Source: Streptomyces sp. B21-083 (GTDB lineage: Bacteria > Actinomycetota > Actinomycetes > Streptomycetales > Streptomycetaceae). Taken from it: a stretch of 64,000 nt of DNA. Below are positions 1 to 10,078 of this stretch, in pieces. The notes beneath the pieces were generated by a model. That model ran no database searches and was not told the origin of the DNA. It saw nothing but the letters and a program-made list of their open reading frames with translations. Each line of letters opens with the position of its first letter. Position 1 is the first letter of the stretch. The position numbers and the translations under genes are program-made. The stretch lies in the NCBI RefSeq assembly GCF_036898825.1, contig NZ_JARUND010000002.1, positions 3,968,001-4,032,000 on the forward strand, given 5' to 3'.

Positions 1-973
1 AGTACGTGGCGATGTAAATCGGGTGGTCACCCTTGGTCAGGTTCTGCTTGATCCACGTCTCCCAGCCGGAGTTGCCGCCGGAGAACTGCGCGACCAGCGC
101 GGGGATGTAGAGCAGTGACGAGGCAAAGATCACAGGGATGATGCCGGCCTGGTTGACCTTGAGCGGGATGTACGTCGACGTACCGCCGTAGGACCGGCGC
201 CCGATCATGCGCTTCGCGTACTGGACCGGGATACGGCGCTGAGCCTGCTCGACGAAGACCACCAGCGCGACCATGACGAGGCCGACGGCGATGACCGTGC
301 CGAACTCGATCCAGCCGCCCGCCAGGGTGCCCTGGGTCTTGATGGTCCACAGCGCGGCCGGGAAGGTGGCGGCGATCGAGATGAACATCAGGATGGACAT
401 GCCGTTGCCGATACCGCGGTCGGTGATGAGCTCACCGAGCCACATGACCATGGCGGTGCCGGCGGTCATGGTGATGACCATGGTGACGGTCACGAAGATC
501 GACTGGTCCGGGACGATCTCGCTGGCGACCTGGCAGCCGCTGAAGAGCGCACCGCTGCGCGCGGTGGCGACCAGGCCGGTGCCCTGGAGGATGGCGAGAG
601 CCACTGTCAGGTAACGGGTGTACTGCGTGATCTTCGACGTGCCCGCCTGGCCCTCCTTCTTGAGGGCTTCCAGACGCGGGATCACCACCGTCAGCAGCTG
701 CAGGATGATGCTCGCCGTGATGTACGGCATGATGCCCAGCGCGAAGATCGTGATCTGCAGCAGTGCCCCGCCGCTGAACATGTTGACCAGGCCGAACAGG
801 CCCTGGTTTCCACCCTTCGCGGCGACGTCGATACACGTCTGGACGTTCTGATAGTCGACACCTGGGATCGGGATGTGCGTACCCACCCGATAGACCACGA
901 TGATGCCGAGCGTGAAGAGCAGCTTCTTGCGCAGGTCGGGCGTCTTGAACGCCCGGGCGAACGCGGTGAGCAC
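1..973 (-). CDS. secY: Preprotein translocase subunit SecY (partial, 3' end outside window)
   Basis: SecY forms the membrane pore of the SecYEG translocase, which exports unfolded preproteins and inserts membrane proteins. The first about 324 codons are present; a full actinobacterial SecY is about 437 aa, so the C-terminal third lies left of the window. The protein begins MLTAFARAFKTPDLRKK and continues into the first membrane helix. The start is GTG at 973-971, preceded by AGGAGG four bases upstream. It is the last S10-spc gene in view, 243 nt after rplO. That spacer contains a strong hairpin, which suggests partial uncoupling from the r-protein genes. Confidence 0.96.
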   Translation of the reverse strand, partial: MLTAFARAFKTPDLRKKLLFTLGIIVVYRVGTHIPIPGVDYQNVQTCIDVAAKGGNQGLFGLVNMFSGGALLQITIFALGIMPYITASIILQLLTVVIPRLEALKKEGQAGTSKITQYTRYLTVALAILQGTGLVATARSGALFSGCQVASEIVPDQSIFVTVTMVITMTAGTAMVMWLGELITDRGIGNGMSILMFISIAATFPAALWTIKTQGTLAGGWIEFGTVIAVGLVMVALVVFVEQAQRRIPVQYAKRMIGRRSYGGTSTYIPLKVNQAGIIPVIFASSLLYIPALVAQFSGGNSGWETWIKQNLTKGDHPIYIATY

Positions 974-1147
974 GGTGCCTCCTGCGACCCCCGCGCTACT
1001 GCGTAGAGGTGACGGTTTTGAGGTTCGACGAATACGTTGACAGATAACTAACAGCCAAGAGGCGTCCGGAGTTCCTTGTGAACACAACGGACTCAACTTG
1101 ACAGTGCTGGCCACCTTACCGGCGACCAAGCTTCCTAGGAACGACCA

Positions 1148-1181
1148 ACCGGGGATACCCCATTTGTGGGGTATCCCCGGT
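1148..1181 (-). terminator. Perfect 14-bp hairpin between rplO and secY
   Basis: Arms ACCGGGGATACCCC (1148-1161) and its exact complement (1168-1181) enclose a 6-nt loop. It lies 36 nt after the rplO stop. There is no U-run after it on the minus strand, so it may be a factor-dependent terminator, an attenuator limiting read-through into secY, or an mRNA-processing or stability element. Confidence 0.7.
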
Positions 1182-1216
1182 AGGGATCGCTCAAGTCATC
1201 GAGACGCCTGTGGTAT

Positions 1217-1672
1217 TCAGAGCAGCTCGGTGACGGTACCGCCGGCGGCGGTGATCTTCTCCTTGGCGGAGCCGGAGACGGCGTCGACCGTCACCTGCAG
1301 CGCCACGGAGATCTCGCCCTGGCCGAGGACCTTGACGAGGCTGTTCTTGCGAACCGCACCGTTGGCGACGAGCCCCTCGACGGTGACTTCGCCACCCTCC
1401 GGGTACAGCGACGCCAGCTTGTCGAGGTTCACGACCTGGTACTCGGTCTTGAACGGGTTCCTGAAGCCCTTGAGCTTCGGGAGACGCATGTGGAGGGGCA
1501 TCTGGCCACCCTCGAAACGCGCCGGAACCTGGTAACGAGCCTTCGTGCCCTTGGTACCACGTCCAGCCGTCTTACCCTTCGACGCCTCACCACGACCCAC
1601 ACGGGTCTTGGCGGTCTTGGCGCCCGGGGCAGGACGGAGGTTGTGGATCTTGAGCGGGTTGTTCTCCGCCAT
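1217..1672 (-). CDS. rplO: 50S ribosomal protein L15
   Basis: A 151-aa protein starting [19 protein letters not shown], with the basic Gly/Lys-rich N-terminal extension ([17 protein letters not shown]) that threads into 23S rRNA, followed by the globular L15 domain. L15 is a late-assembling large-subunit protein. The start is ATG at 1672, two bases after the rpmD stop. Its length is normal for actinobacteria. Confidence 0.98.
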   Translation of the reverse strand: MAENNPLKIHNLRPAPGAKTAKTRVGRGEASKGKTAGRGTKGTKARYQVPARFEGGQMPLHMRLPKLKGFRNPFKTEYQVVNLDKLASLYPEGGEVTVEGLVANGAVRKNSLVKVLGQGEISVALQVTVDAVSGSAKEKITAAGGTVTELL

Positions 1673-1674
1673 GA

Positions 1675-1857
1675 TCAGTCGACCTCCTCAACCGTCACGA
1701 GGTGGCGGACGGTGTGAACCATTCCGCGGAACTCGGGGCGGTCCTCCTTGACGACCTGCGTGTTGATGCCCTTGAGACCAAGGGAGCGCAGGGTGTCACG
1801 GTGGTTCTGCTTGCTGCCGATGTACGACTTCGTCTGCGTGACCTTGAGGCGAGCCAT
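1675..1857 (-). CDS. rpmD: 50S ribosomal protein L30
   Basis: A 60-aa L30 of normal length, starting [14 protein letters not shown] and ending VTVEEVD. It is a small large-subunit protein binding 23S rRNA. The ATG at 1857 overlaps the rpsE stop by one base (TAATG), a typical translational-coupling arrangement. A longer open frame extends upstream inside rpsE, but it has no L30 homology and lacks a plausible start. Confidence 0.97.
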   Translation of the reverse strand: MARLKVTQTKSYIGSKQNHRDTLRSLGLKGINTQVVKEDRPEFRGMVHTVRHLVTVEEVD

Positions 1858-2462
1858 TACGCACCCGCTCCCGCACGCGCACGGAGCAGAGCCGCGGGGG
1901 CGACGTCCTCGAGGGGCAGACCACGGCGAGCCGCGATCTCCTCGGGACGCTGCAGGCCCTTGAGGGCCGCCACGGTCGCGTGCACGATGTTGATCGCGTT
2001 GGACGAGCCGAGCGACTTCGACAGGATGTCGTGAACGCCGGCGCACTCCAGGACAGCACGCACCGGGCCACCGGCGATAACGCCGGTACCGGGGGAAGCA
2101 GGCTTGAGCAGGACGACGCCCGCGGCCTTCTCGCCCGTGATCGGGTGCGGGATGGTGCCCTGGATACGGGGGACCTTGAAGAAGTGCTTCTTGGCCTCTT
2201 CAACACCCTTGGCGATCGCGGCCGGCACCTCCTTGGCCTTGCCGTAACCGACACCGACGGTGCCATCGCCATCGCCCACTACGACGAGCGCAGTGAAGCT
2301 GAAGCGACGACCACCCTTCACAACCTTGGCGACGCGGTTGATCGCGACAACGCGCTCAACGTACGCGGTCTTCTCGGCGGCAGCGTTGCCACCGTCACGG
2401 CCCTTCCGGTCCCGCCGCTCGCCGCCACCGGCACCGCTTCCACGGCGCTGGGGTCCAGCCAT
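1857..2462 (-). CDS. rpsE: 30S ribosomal protein S5
   Basis: A 201-aa S5 with a Gly/Arg-rich N-terminal extension ([20 protein letters not shown]), the double-stranded RNA-binding fold around [14 protein letters not shown], and the C-terminal S5 domain ([16 protein letters not shown]). S5 helps maintain decoding accuracy in the small subunit. It lies 70 nt after rplR, a larger gap than at most junctions here. Its stop overlaps the rpmD start. Confidence 0.98.
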   Translation of the reverse strand: MAGPQRRGSGAGGGERRDRKGRDGGNAAAEKTAYVERVVAINRVAKVVKGGRRFSFTALVVVGDGDGTVGVGYGKAKEVPAAIAKGVEEAKKHFFKVPRIQGTIPHPITGEKAAGVVLLKPASPGTGVIAGGPVRAVLECAGVHDILSKSLGSSNAINIVHATVAALKGLQRPEEIAARRGLPLEDVAPAALLRARAGAGA

Positions 2463-2532
2463 TGGATTACCTCTCTCTTTTTCCGCTAGCTACGCTGCGC
2501 CGCGACACAAGGCCGCGAGCGCGACGGGCGGC

Positions 2533-2919
2533 TCAGAACTTGAGCCCGGCTTCGCGGGCGGCGTCGGCCAGGGCGGCGATACGCCCGGCGTACCGGCTGC
2601 CACCACGGTCGAACACGACGGCCTCGACACCGGCGGCCTTGGCGCGCTCGGCGACGAGTGCGCCGACCTTGCCGGCCTGCGCCGACTTGTCTTCGCCCTC
2701 GTTACCGCGGATCGAAGCGTCCAGGGTCGACGCCGACGCCAGGGTGTGACCCTGGATGTCGTCGATGACCTGGGCCACGATGTGGCGGTTCGAGCGGGTT
2801 ACAACCAGGCGGGGACGCTCAGCCGTTCCGTTGACCTTCTTACGGATCCGGATGTGACGCCGCTTGATGGCAGCACGCTTGTAAGCGTCGCCCTTAGCGA
2901 TCTTCGTACCGTATGCCAT
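2533..2919 (-). CDS. rplR: 50S ribosomal protein L18
   Basis: A 128-aa L18, which binds 5S rRNA in the central protuberance together with L5 and L25. The N-terminal basic segment [20 protein letters not shown] and the C-terminal [20 protein letters not shown] are the family signatures. The ATG at 2919 follows the rplF stop by three bases, so the two are tightly coupled. Confidence 0.98.
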   Translation of the reverse strand: MAYGTKIAKGDAYKRAAIKRRHIRIRKKVNGTAERPRLVVTRSNRHIVAQVIDDIQGHTLASASTLDASIRGNEGEDKSAQAGKVGALVAERAKAAGVEAVVFDRGGSRYAGRIAALADAAREAGLKF

Positions 2920-2922
2920 GGC

Positions 2923-3462
2923 TTACTTACCCGCCTTTCCGACCTTGCGGCGGATGACTTCGCCCTCGTACTTGACACCCTTGGCCTTGTACGGGTCGGG
3001 CTTGCGCAGCTTGCGGATGTTGGCCGCAACCTCGCCGACCTTCTGCTTGTCGATGCCCTCGACCGAGAAGTGGGTCGGGTTCTCGACCTTGAACGAGATG
3101 CCCTCGGGCGCCTCGACAGTGATCGAGTGGCTGTAGCCGAGCGCGAACTCAAGGGTCGAACCCTTGGCCGCCACGCGGTAACCGACACCGCTGATCTCGA
3201 GCTTCTTCACGTAACCCTGGGTCACGCCGGTGATCATGTTCGCCACCAGCGTGCGGGACAAGCCGTGCAGGGCCTTGTTCTGACGCTCGTCGTTGGGGCG
3301 GGTGACGTTGAGAACGCCGTCCTCACCCTTGGCGATGTCGATCGGCGCAGCGACGGTGTGAGAGAGGGCGCCCTTGGGGCCCTTCACCTGGACCGTACGG
3401 CCGTCGATGGTGACGTCCACGCCGGCGGGAACCGTGATGGGGAGCTTGCCAATACGCGACAT
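2923..3462 (-). CDS. rplF: 50S ribosomal protein L6
   Basis: A 179-aa L6 with two repeated alpha/beta domains. It starts [17 protein letters not shown], and the conserved C-terminal signature [19 protein letters not shown] is intact. L6 sits near the sarcin-ricin loop and the factor-binding site. It is 21 nt downstream of rpsH, with a GGAGGAAA-like ribosome-binding site before the ATG at 3462. Confidence 0.98.
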   Translation of the reverse strand: MSRIGKLPITVPAGVDVTIDGRTVQVKGPKGALSHTVAAPIDIAKGEDGVLNVTRPNDERQNKALHGLSRTLVANMITGVTQGYVKKLEISGVGYRVAAKGSTLEFALGYSHSITVEAPEGISFKVENPTHFSVEGIDKQKVGEVAANIRKLRKPDPYKAKGVKYEGEVIRRKVGKAGK

Positions 3463-3483
3463 AGCTGTTTCCTCCGTTCCCTT

Positions 3484-3882
3484 CTACCAGACGTAGGCGA
3501 GGACTTCTCCGCCTACGCCCTTCTTGCCGGCCTGCTGTCCAGTGAGGAGACCGTGCGACGTGGAGATGATCGCCACGCCCAGGCCGCCGAGCACCTTCGG
3601 CAGGTTGGTGGACTTCGCGTAAACCCGGAGACCGGGCTTGGAGATCCGCTTGATGCCCGCGATGGAGCGCTCACGGTTCGGGCCGAACTTCAGCTCGAGG
3701 ACGAGCTTCTTGCCGACTTCGGCGTCCTCGACCTTCCAGCCCGTGATGAAGCCCTCCTGCTGGAGGATCTCCGCGATGTGAGACTTGATCTTGCTGTGCG
3801 GCATCGCGACGTCGTCGTGGTATGCCGAGTTCGCGTTACGCAGACGAGTCAGCATGTCCGCGATCGGATCAGTCATGGTCAT
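3484..3882 (-). CDS. rpsH: 30S ribosomal protein S8
   Basis: A 132-aa S8 starting [18 protein letters not shown] and ending in the conserved [10 protein letters not shown]8 binds helix 21 of 16S rRNA and in E. coli is the autoregulator of the spc genes. A second ATG lies two codons in; the first (3882) has the better spacing to an AAGG and matches the S. coelicolor protein as remembered. A 220-nt spacer with a large hairpin precedes the gene. Confidence 0.98.
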   Translation of the reverse strand: MTMTDPIADMLTRLRNANSAYHDDVAMPHSKIKSHIAEILQQEGFITGWKVEDAEVGKKLVLELKFGPNRERSIAGIKRISKPGLRVYAKSTNLPKVLGGLGVAIISTSHGLLTGQQAGKKGVGGEVLAYVW

Positions 3883-4005
3883 GAATTGGCCTTCGGCCTC
3901 TCTCGCCGGGGTTTCCTGGATGCGCCATCCCTCTCCCCACTCACTCAGTGGCGGGACGGGTGCGGTGCGGGGGACCTACGGCGTAGTAAGTCGTACGGGC
4001 GGCAA

Positions 4006-4054
4006 TCAGGCGCCCAACCCTCCAAGCCTAAGCCATGAAAGGGTGGGCGCCTGA
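4006..4054 (-). promoter_or_regulatory. Large hairpin in the rpsZ-rpsH spacer
   Basis: TCAGGCGCCCA-ACCCT (4006-4021) can pair with AGGG-TGGGCGCCTGA (4040-4054). This gives an 11-bp outer helix, a one-base bulge and about 4-5 further pairs around an 18-nt loop. It lies inside the unusually long 220-nt spacer just before rpsH. That position suits mRNA processing, attenuation or r-protein binding; the role is inference. Confidence 0.55.
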
Positions 4055-4102
4055 CACGCCCATTGCTTACCGAGAGCTTCGGGTATCCCTAGAAAGCGGG
4101 GA

Positions 4103-4288
4103 TTACCAGGAGCTCTTGGTCACGCCCGGCAGCTCGCCACGGTGAGCCATCTCACGAAGGCACACGCGGCAGAGGCCGAACTTGCGGTACACGGAGTGCG
4201 GACGGCCGCAGCGCTGGCAGCGCGTGTAGCCACGTACACCGAACTTGGGCTTACGAGCAGCCTTGGCAATCAGAGCCTTCTTCGCCAT
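4103..4288 (-). CDS. rpsZ: 30S ribosomal protein S14, zinc-binding (type Z)
   Basis: A 61-aa short S14 carrying a zinc ribbon, Cys24-x2-Cys27 and Cys40-x2-Cys43. This is the C+ form, as opposed to the longer zinc-free paralogue that streptomycetes often induce under zinc starvation. Its spc-operon location between rplE and rpsH is standard. The start is ATG at 4288, five bases after the rplE stop. Confidence 0.98.
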   Translation of the reverse strand: MAKKALIAKAARKPKFGVRGYTRCQRCGRPHSVYRKFGLCRVCLREMAHRGELPGVTKSSW

Positions 4289-4293
4289 CTCGC

Positions 4294-4851
4294 TTACGCC
4301 TCCTTGAAGGGGAAGCCGAGGTGACGGAGGAGCGCGCGGCCCTCAGCGTCGTTGGTCGCCGTGGTCACCACGGTGATGTCCATACCCCGGGTGCGGTCGA
4401 TCTTGTCCTGGTCGATCTCGTGGAACATGACCTGCTCGGTGAGACCGAAGGTGTAGTTGCCACGGCCGTCGAACTGCTTGGGAGACAGACCACGGAAGTC
4501 GCGGATGCGCGGAAGCGCGAGCGACAGGGTGCGGTCCAGGAACTCCCACATGCGGTCGCCACGAAGCGTGACGTGGGCACCGATCGGCTGACCCTCGCGC
4601 AGCTTGAACTGCGCGATGGACTTGCGGGCCTTGGTGACGGCCGGCTTCTGACCGGTGATCGTGGTGAGGTCGCGGATGGCGCCCTCGATCAGCTTGGAGT
4701 CGCGGGCGGCGTCGCCCACACCCATGTTGACCACGATCTTGACGAGGCCGGGGATCTGCATGACGTTCTCGTAGGAGAACTCCTCACGCAGCTTGCCCGC
4801 GATGTCCTCGCGGTACTTCGTCTTGAGACGCGGAGTCGTGGTGGTAGTCAT
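4294..4851 (-). CDS. rplE: 50S ribosomal protein L5
   Basis: A 185-aa L5, the 5S rRNA-binding protein that contacts the P-site tRNA. It shows [19 protein letters not shown] near the N-terminus and the signature [12 protein letters not shown]. The ATG at 4851 overlaps the rplX TGA by one base. The few residues before KTKYREDI (MTTTTTPRL) are a variable actinobacterial extension. Confidence 0.98.
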   Translation of the reverse strand: MTTTTTPRLKTKYREDIAGKLREEFSYENVMQIPGLVKIVVNMGVGDAARDSKLIEGAIRDLTTITGQKPAVTKARKSIAQFKLREGQPIGAHVTLRGDRMWEFLDRTLSLALPRIRDFRGLSPKQFDGRGNYTFGLTEQVMFHEIDQDKIDRTRGMDITVVTTATNDAEGRALLRHLGFPFKEA

Positions 4852-5174
4852 CAGATGTCCTCACCCGTCCGCTTGGCAACGCGGATCTTGTTGCCCTCGT
4901 CGTCGAAGCGGTAACCGACACGCGTGACAACCTTGTTGCCGTCCTTCTCAACGACCAGCTGGACGTTGGAGACGTGGACGGGCGCCTCGGTCGTGATGAT
5001 GCCGCCGGCCTGCGAACCCTTTGCCGTCGGGCCGGCCTTCGTGTGCTTCTTGACCCGGTTGACACCCTCGACCAGGACGCGGTCCTCGCGGGGGAAGGCC
5101 GCGATGACCTTGCCCTGCTTGCCCTTGTCCTTACCGGTGATGACCTGAACCAGGTCGCCCTTCTTGATCTTCAT
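4851..5174 (-). CDS. rplX: 50S ribosomal protein L24
   Basis: A 107-aa L24 with an N-terminal KOW motif ([20 protein letters not shown]) and the conserved [11 protein letters not shown]24 initiates assembly of the 50S subunit by binding the 5' end of 23S rRNA. It starts two bases after rplN and overlaps rplE by one base. Confidence 0.98.
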   Translation of the reverse strand: MKIKKGDLVQVITGKDKGKQGKVIAAFPREDRVLVEGVNRVKKHTKAGPTAKGSQAGGIITTEAPVHVSNVQLVVEKDGNKVVTRVGYRFDDEGNKIRVAKRTGEDI

Positions 5175-5176
5175 GC

Positions 5177-5545
5177 TTACAGCACCTCCGGCGCGAGCGA
5201 GATGATCTTCATGAACTTCTTCTCGCGCAGCTCCCGGCCCACCGGGCCGAAGATACGGGTGCCACGAGGGTCGCCGTCGTTCTTGAGAACAACGGCGGCG
5301 TTCTCGTCGAAGCGGATGTACGAGCCGTCGGGACGGCGACGCTCCTTGACGGTGCGAACGATGACCGCCTTGATGACGTCACCCTTCTTCACGTTGCCAC
5401 CGGGGATCGCGTCCTTGACGGTGGCGACGATGACGTCGCCGATGCCCGCGTAGCGGCGACCGGAGCCACCGAGGACACGGATGCAAAGGATTTCCTTCGC
5501 ACCAGTGTTGTCGGCGACACGCAGTCGCGACTCCTGCTGGATCAC
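5177..5545 (-). CDS. rplN: 50S ribosomal protein L14
   Basis: A 122-aa L14 starting [19 protein letters not shown], the highly conserved family start, and ending [13 protein letters not shown]14 bridges to 16S rRNA at the subunit interface. It is separated from rpsQ by 107 nt containing a small GAGCTCCG/CGGAGCTC hairpin at 5578-5607. Confidence 0.98.
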   Translation of the reverse strand: MIQQESRLRVADNTGAKEILCIRVLGGSGRRYAGIGDVIVATVKDAIPGGNVKKGDVIKAVIVRTVKERRRPDGSYIRFDENAAVVLKNDGDPRGTRIFGPVGRELREKKFMKIISLAPEVL

Positions 5546-5577
5546 GTCTATCTCCTGATTGTCTGCCGGTTCCCGGC

Positions 5578-5607
5578 GAGCTCCGCAGGTGTTGTTCTAC
5601 GGAGCTC
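5578..5607 (-). promoter_or_regulatory. Hairpin between rpsQ and rplN
   Basis: GAGCTCCG (5578-5585) pairs with CGGAGCTC (5600-5607) across a 14-nt loop, just upstream of the rplN ribosome-binding region. It may be a processing or stability element; no function is demonstrated. Confidence 0.4.
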
Positions 5608-5652
5608 ACCGAGCCTGGCGGAACTTCCCTGCGAGGATGCCCGCAGGAGGAC

Positions 5653-5940
5653 TTACTTGGCCTTCTCGAGGATCTCGACGATGCGCCAGCGCTTCGTCGA
5701 GGACAGCGGACGGGTCTCCATGATGATGACCCGGTCGCCGACGCCGGCAGCGTTCTGCTCGTCGTGAGCCTTGAGCTTGTTCGTACGGCGGATGACCTTG
5801 CCGTACAGCGCGTGCTTCACGCGGTCCTCGACAGCGACGACGACGGTCTTGTCCATCTTGTCGCTGACGACCAGACCCTCACGGGTCTTGCGGAAACCGC
5901 GGCTCGTGTTGGTCTCTTCAGTCACGTTGCTCTCGCTCAT
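5653..5940 (-). CDS. rpsQ: 30S ribosomal protein S17
   Basis: A 95-aa S17 with a 20-residue Ser/Thr/Asn-rich N-terminal extension, then the OB-fold core [19 protein letters not shown] and the signature [20 protein letters not shown]17 is a primary 16S rRNA-binding protein. Its ATG overlaps the rpmC stop by one base. Confidence 0.98.
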   Translation of the reverse strand: MSESNVTEETNTSRGFRKTREGLVVSDKMDKTVVVAVEDRVKHALYGKVIRRTNKLKAHDEQNAAGVGDRVIIMETRPLSSTKRWRIVEILEKAK

Positions 5941-6164
5941 CAGGCGCTCTCCACCGTTTCGATGCCCAGCTCGCGCTCACGCATCAGGGTGTAGATCCGC
6001 GCGATGTCCTTACGGACGGCCTTGAGCCGACCGTGGTTCTCGAGCTGACCGGTCGCCGCCTGGAAGCGGAGGTTGAACAGCTCTTCCTTGGCTTCGCGGA
6101 GCTTGTTGAGAAGCTCCTCGTCACCCAGTTCGCGCAGCTCGGACGCCTTGGTACCGGCCGACAT
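5940..6164 (-). CDS. rpmC: 50S ribosomal protein L29
   Basis: A 74-aa L29, an all-helical protein near the peptide exit tunnel, with signature [25 protein letters not shown] immediately precedes the ATG. The ATG at 6164 is chosen because it gives the usual [13 protein letters not shown] start and overlaps the rplP stop by one base, like the neighbouring junctions. Confidence 0.97.
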   Translation of the reverse strand: MSAGTKASELRELGDEELLNKLREAKEELFNLRFQAATGQLENHGRLKAVRKDIARIYTLMRERELGIETVESA

Positions 6165-6583
6165 CACGCTTCACCTGCCTCGCGCTTGACGATCCGGCAC
6201 TTCATCGGCAGCTTGTGGGCTGCGCGAGTGAGGGCCTCACGAGCGATCTTCTCGTTGGGGTATGACAGTTCGAACATGACCCGGCCCGGGTGCACGTTCG
6301 CGATCCACCACTCGGGAGAACCCTTACCGGAACCCATGCGGGTCTCGGCAGGCTTCTTCGTGAGGGGGCGGTCCGGGTAGATGTTGATCCAGACCTTGCC
6401 GCCACGCTTGATGTGGCGGGTCATCGCGATACGGGCAGCCTCGATCTGACGGTTGGTCACGTAAGCCGGCGTGACGGCCTGAATGCCGTACTCGCCGAAC
6501 GAGACCGTGGTACCGCCCTTGGACATGCCACGACGCTTCGGGTGGTGCTGCTTGCGGTGCTTGACCCTACGGGGGATCAGCAT
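6164..6583 (-). CDS. rplP: 50S ribosomal protein L16
   Basis: A 139-aa L16 starting [19 protein letters not shown], with the conserved core [21 protein letters not shown]16 positions the aminoacyl-tRNA arm in the A site. It lies five bases downstream of rpsC and overlaps rpmC. Confidence 0.98.
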   Translation of the reverse strand: MLIPRRVKHRKQHHPKRRGMSKGGTTVSFGEYGIQAVTPAYVTNRQIEAARIAMTRHIKRGGKVWINIYPDRPLTKKPAETRMGSGKGSPEWWIANVHPGRVMFELSYPNEKIAREALTRAAHKLPMKCRIVKREAGEA

Positions 6584-6588
6584 TTCGG

Positions 6589-7437
6589 TCAGGCCTCCGT
6601 TCCGGTGCTTTCAGCAGCCGGAGCGGCAGCCGCCGGAGCCTCGGCCTTGGGGGCCTCGGCAGCGGGAGCCTGCTGCGGCTTGCGGCCGCGGCCGCCACGC
6701 TCGCCACCACGGCCACCACCACGGGCCGGACGGTCGCTGCCGCCACCGGCAGCGCCGCGGGCCGGGCGGTTACCCGCACGGGCAGCAGCGTTCTCGGCGC
6801 GGACCTCGGCGATGTTCTTGACGTCGCCCTTGTAGATCCAGACCTTCACACCGATACGGCCGAAGGTCGTCTTGGCCTCGAAGAAGCCGTAGTCGACGTT
6901 CGCGCGGAGCGTGTGCAGGGGCACACGGCCCTCGCGGTAGAACTCCGAGCGGGACATCTCGGCGCCGCCGAGACGGCCACCGCACTGGATCTTGATGCCC
7001 TTGGCGCCGGCCTTCATCGACGACTGCATGCTCTTACGCATGGCACGCCGGAAGGAGACGCGGGAGGACAGCTGCTCAGCAACAGCCTGAGCGACCAGCT
7101 GGGCGTCGAGCTCGGGGTTCTTGACCTCGAGGATGTTGAGCTGGACCTGCTTCTTGGTCAGCTTCTCCAGGTCGCCGCGAATACGGTCGGCCTCGGCGCC
7201 GCGGCGGCCGATGACGATGCCCGGACGCGCGGTGTGGATGTCGACGCGGACGCGGTCACGGGTGCGCTCGATCTCGACCTTCGAGATGCCGGCGCGCTCC
7301 ATGCCGGACGTCATCATCCGACGGATGGCGACGTCTTCACCGACGTAGTCCTTGTACAGCTTGTCGGCGTACCAACGCGACTTGAAGTCGGTGGTGATGC
7401 CGAGTCGGAACCCGTGCGGGTTTACCTTCTGGCCCAT
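6589..7437 (-). CDS. rpsC: 30S ribosomal protein S3 with extended C-terminus
   Basis: A 282-aa S3 with the KH RNA-binding domain ([20 protein letters not shown]) and the C-terminal S3 domain ending around [10 protein letters not shown]3 lines the mRNA entry channel. About 65 residues beyond the E. coli length form a Gly/Arg-rich stretch ([15 protein letters not shown]) and an Ala/Pro/Glu tail, usual for streptomycetes and probably disordered. It overlaps rplV by one base. Confidence 0.98.
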   Translation of the reverse strand: MGQKVNPHGFRLGITTDFKSRWYADKLYKDYVGEDVAIRRMMTSGMERAGISKVEIERTRDRVRVDIHTARPGIVIGRRGAEADRIRGDLEKLTKKQVQLNILEVKNPELDAQLVAQAVAEQLSSRVSFRRAMRKSMQSSMKAGAKGIKIQCGGRLGGAEMSRSEFYREGRVPLHTLRANVDYGFFEAKTTFGRIGVKVWIYKGDVKNIAEVRAENAAARAGNRPARGAAGGGSDRPARGGGRGGERGGRGRKPQQAPAAEAPKAEAPAAAAPAAESTGTEA

Positions 7438-7784
7438 TACCGGGAACCTTCCTTGCTGCTGACGACCACGGTGATGTGGCTGGTCCGCTTGCGGATCCGG
7501 TAGGCGCGGCCCTGGGCACGCGGACGGAACCGCTTCAGGGTCGGACCCTCGTCGACGTACGCCTCAGTGATGACGAGGCTGTCGGCGTCGGTGTGGTCGT
7601 AGTTGTGTGCGGCGTTGGCGATGGCGCTGTCAAGCACCTTGCCGACCGGCACGCTCGCGGCCTGCGGGGCGAAACGCAGGACCGCCTGAGCCTCCGTGGC
7701 ATCCATGCCACGGATAAGGTCCACCACGCGGCGGGCCTTCATGGGCGTGACGCGGATGTACCGCGCCTGGGCCCTGGCTTCCAT
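7437..7784 (-). CDS. rplV: 50S ribosomal protein L22
   Basis: A 115-aa L22 starting [20 protein letters not shown]22 lines the exit tunnel with a long beta-hairpin, and the signature [20 protein letters not shown] is intact. An in-frame upstream ATG would add 12 residues. The start at 7784 is preferred for its GGAAGGA ribosome-binding site and agreement with remembered homologues. Confidence 0.97.
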   Translation of the reverse strand: MEARAQARYIRVTPMKARRVVDLIRGMDATEAQAVLRFAPQAASVPVGKVLDSAIANAAHNYDHTDADSLVITEAYVDEGPTLKRFRPRAQGRAYRIRKRTSHITVVVSSKEGSR

Positions 7785-7826
7785 GGTTGTCCTTCCAGTG
7801 TCTGTCATGGTCGATTCCACCCCGCG

Positions 7827-8108
7827 TTAGCGGCGCTTCGACTTCCGGTCGTCCTTGACGTGACCCCGGAAGGTGCGCGTCGGCGAGAACTCGCCGAGCT
7901 TGTGGCCGACCATCGACTCGGTGACAAACACCGGAATGTGGGTCTTGCCGTTGTGCACCGCGATCGTGTGGCCGAGCATGGCCGGGATGATCATCGAGCG
8001 ACGGGACCAGGTCTTGATGACGTTCTTGGAACCGGCTTCGTTCTGTACGTCCACCTTCTTGATGAGGTGGTCGTCGACGAAGGGCCCCTTCTTGAGACTA
8101 CGCGGCAT
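7827..8108 (-). CDS. rpsS: 30S ribosomal protein S19
   Basis: A 93-aa S19, [19 protein letters not shown], with the conserved C-terminal [19 protein letters not shown]19 pairs with S13 in the head of the small subunit. The start is ATG at 8108, 12 bases after rplB. Confidence 0.98.
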   Translation of the reverse strand: MPRSLKKGPFVDDHLIKKVDVQNEAGSKNVIKTWSRRSMIIPAMLGHTIAVHNGKTHIPVFVTESMVGHKLGEFSPTRTFRGHVKDDRKSKRR

Positions 8109-8120
8109 CTAAACCCGCTC

Positions 8121-8957
8121 CTAGCGCTTCTTGTTCGTCTTGCGGCGGCGGACGATGTACTTGTTCGAAGCCTTCTTCGGCGAACGAGTACGACCCTCCT
8201 TCTGACCCCACGGCGAGACCGGGTGACGTCCACCGGAGGTCTTGCCTTCACCACCACCGTGCGGGTGGTCAACCGGGTTCATCGCCACACCGCGAACGGT
8301 CGGACGGACGCCAAGCCAGCGCTTACGGCCGGCCTTGCCCCAGTTGATGTTGCTCTGCTCGGCGTTGCCGACCTCGCCGACCGTGGCGCGGCAGCGCTGG
8401 TCGACCAGGCGGATCTCACCGGAGGGCATACGAAGGTGGGCCATCGTGCCCTCCTTCGCCAGCAGCTGCACCGAGGCACCGGCGGAGCGGGCGAACTTGG
8501 CGCCGCCACCGGGACGGATCTCGATCGCGTGGATCGTGGTACCGACCGGGATGTTGCGGAGCGCCAGGTTGTTGCCCGGCTTGATGTCGGCCCCAGGACC
8601 GTTCTCGACGCGGTCACCCTGCGACAGGTTACGGGGGGCGAGGATGTAGCGCTTCTCGCCGTCCGCGTAGTGCAGCAGCGCGATGCGCGCGGTGCGGTTG
8701 GGGTCGTACTCGATGTGCGCGACCTTCGCCGGCACGCCGTCCTTGTCGTGACGACGGAAGTCGATCACGCGGTAGGCGCGCTTGTGTCCGCCACCTTGGT
8801 GGCGAACGGTCACACGACCGGAATTGTTACGGCCGCCCTTGCTGTGCAGGGGGCGAACCAGCGACTTCTCCGGCGTGGACCGCGTGACCTCGACGAAGTC
8901 GGCGACGCTGGAGCCACGGCGGCCCGGCGTAGTCGGCTTGTACTTGCGGATTCCCAT
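8121..8957 (-). CDS. rplB: 50S ribosomal protein L2
   Basis: A 278-aa L2, required for peptidyl-transferase centre assembly. It starts [20 protein letters not shown], and the signature [20 protein letters not shown], with the functionally important His near the C-terminus, is intact. It follows rplW by 38 nt. Confidence 0.98.
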   Translation of the reverse strand: MGIRKYKPTTPGRRGSSVADFVEVTRSTPEKSLVRPLHSKGGRNNSGRVTVRHQGGGHKRAYRVIDFRRHDKDGVPAKVAHIEYDPNRTARIALLHYADGEKRYILAPRNLSQGDRVENGPGADIKPGNNLALRNIPVGTTIHAIEIRPGGGAKFARSAGASVQLLAKEGTMAHLRMPSGEIRLVDQRCRATVGEVGNAEQSNINWGKAGRKRWLGVRPTVRGVAMNPVDHPHGGGEGKTSGGRHPVSPWGQKEGRTRSPKKASNKYIVRRRKTNKKR

Positions 8958-8995
8958 TTCTCAGTCCTCGTCCGATATCGGACGATCCGACCCGC

Positions 8996-9415
8996 TTATG
9001 CGGCCGGACCGCCGAAGATGTCGATACGGTCGCCCTCGGCGAGGGTCACGATCGCGCGCTTGGTGTCAGCGCGCTTACCGAAACCGCTCTTGGTGCGCTT
9101 GCGCTTGCCGATGCGGTTGATCGTGTTGACCCCGGTGACCTTGACCGAGAAGACCGCCTGGACGGCCTGCTTGATCTGGGTCTTGTTGCTGCCGGGAGCG
9201 ACGATGAACGTGTACTTGTTCTCGTCGATGAGCGCGTAGCTCTTCTCCGACACGACCGGCTTCAGCAGGACGTCACGGTGGTCCGTGAACGACTTGCTGA
9301 TCGGCGTGACGACGGTGTTCTTGCCCTCGGCCTCGTGGCGCTTCGCCTTGGCGACGCGCGCGGCCTTGGCGACCTTGGCCGCCTTGGAGGCAATGGCGGG
9401 GTGACGGATCGCCAT
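8996..9415 (-). CDS. rplW: 50S ribosomal protein L23
   Basis: A 139-aa L23, the docking site for SRP and trigger factor at the tunnel exit. The core ([20 protein letters not shown]) is preceded by a 45-residue Ala/Lys-rich extension ([20 protein letters not shown]) typical of Streptomyces. The ATG at 9415 overlaps the rplD stop by one base. Confidence 0.98.
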   Translation of the reverse strand: MAIRHPAIASKAAKVAKAARVAKAKRHEAEGKNTVVTPISKSFTDHRDVLLKPVVSEKSYALIDENKYTFIVAPGSNKTQIKQAVQAVFSVKVTGVNTINRIGKRKRTKSGFGKRADTKRAIVTLAEGDRIDIFGGPAA

Positions 9416-10071
9416 CAGACCTCGCTCCCTTCGGTGTCAGTGGCCTTGGGGCCGGACACGAAGGACTCGAAAGCGGCCTGGGTGAAGACCACGTCGTCCG
9501 AGACGAGAACGTCGTACGTGTTCAGCTGGCCCGGGTCCAGGATGTGCACCTGGGGCAGGTTGCGGGCGGAAAGCAGCCCGGCCTCGTCGGAGCGCTCGAT
9601 GACCAGGAGCACGTTCTTGCGCTCGCTGACCTTGCCGAGGAAGCTCTTCGCGGCCTTGGTGGAGGGGGTGTCGCCCTCGATCACGCCGGTGATGACGTGG
9701 ATGCGAGCGTTACGGGCCCGGTCGGTGAGGGCGTGGCGCAGGGCCGCGGCCTTCATCTTCTTCGGGGTCCGCTGCGAGTAGTCACGCGGCTGCGGGCCAT
9801 GGACGACGCCACCGCCTGCGAACTGCGGCGCACGGGTCGAACCCTGACGGGCGCGGCCGGTGCCCTTCTGACGGTAGGGCTTCCTACCGCCACCACGGAC
9901 CTCGGCGCGGGTCTTGGTCTTGTGCGTGCCCTGACGGGCAGCGGCCAGCTGTGCGACGACGACCTGGTGAAGCAGCGGGATGCTGATCTTCTCTACGTCG
10001 AAGATCTCCGCGGGGAGCTCGACGCTTCCGGCCTTCTCGCCAGCGGGCGAAAGGATGTCAACAGTGCTCAT
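9415..10071 (-). CDS. rplD: 50S ribosomal protein L4
   Basis: A 218-aa L4 starting [20 protein letters not shown], with the extended tunnel loop [19 protein letters not shown]. In E. coli L4 also represses the S10 operon by binding its leader; whether that happens here is unknown. The start at 10071, seven bases after rplC, is preferred over an upstream in-frame extension that lies inside rplC. Confidence 0.97.
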   Translation of the reverse strand: MSTVDILSPAGEKAGSVELPAEIFDVEKISIPLLHQVVVAQLAAARQGTHKTKTRAEVRGGGRKPYRQKGTGRARQGSTRAPQFAGGGVVHGPQPRDYSQRTPKKMKAAALRHALTDRARNARIHVITGVIEGDTPSTKAAKSFLGKVSERKNVLLVIERSDEAGLLSARNLPQVHILDPGQLNTYDVLVSDDVVFTQAAFESFVSGPKATDTEGSEV

Positions 10072-10078
10072 CGGTACC

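Noticed and set aside
7437..7820. 12-residue N-terminal extension of rplV
   Set aside because: ATG at 7784 has a strong ribosome-binding site and the normal L22 start.
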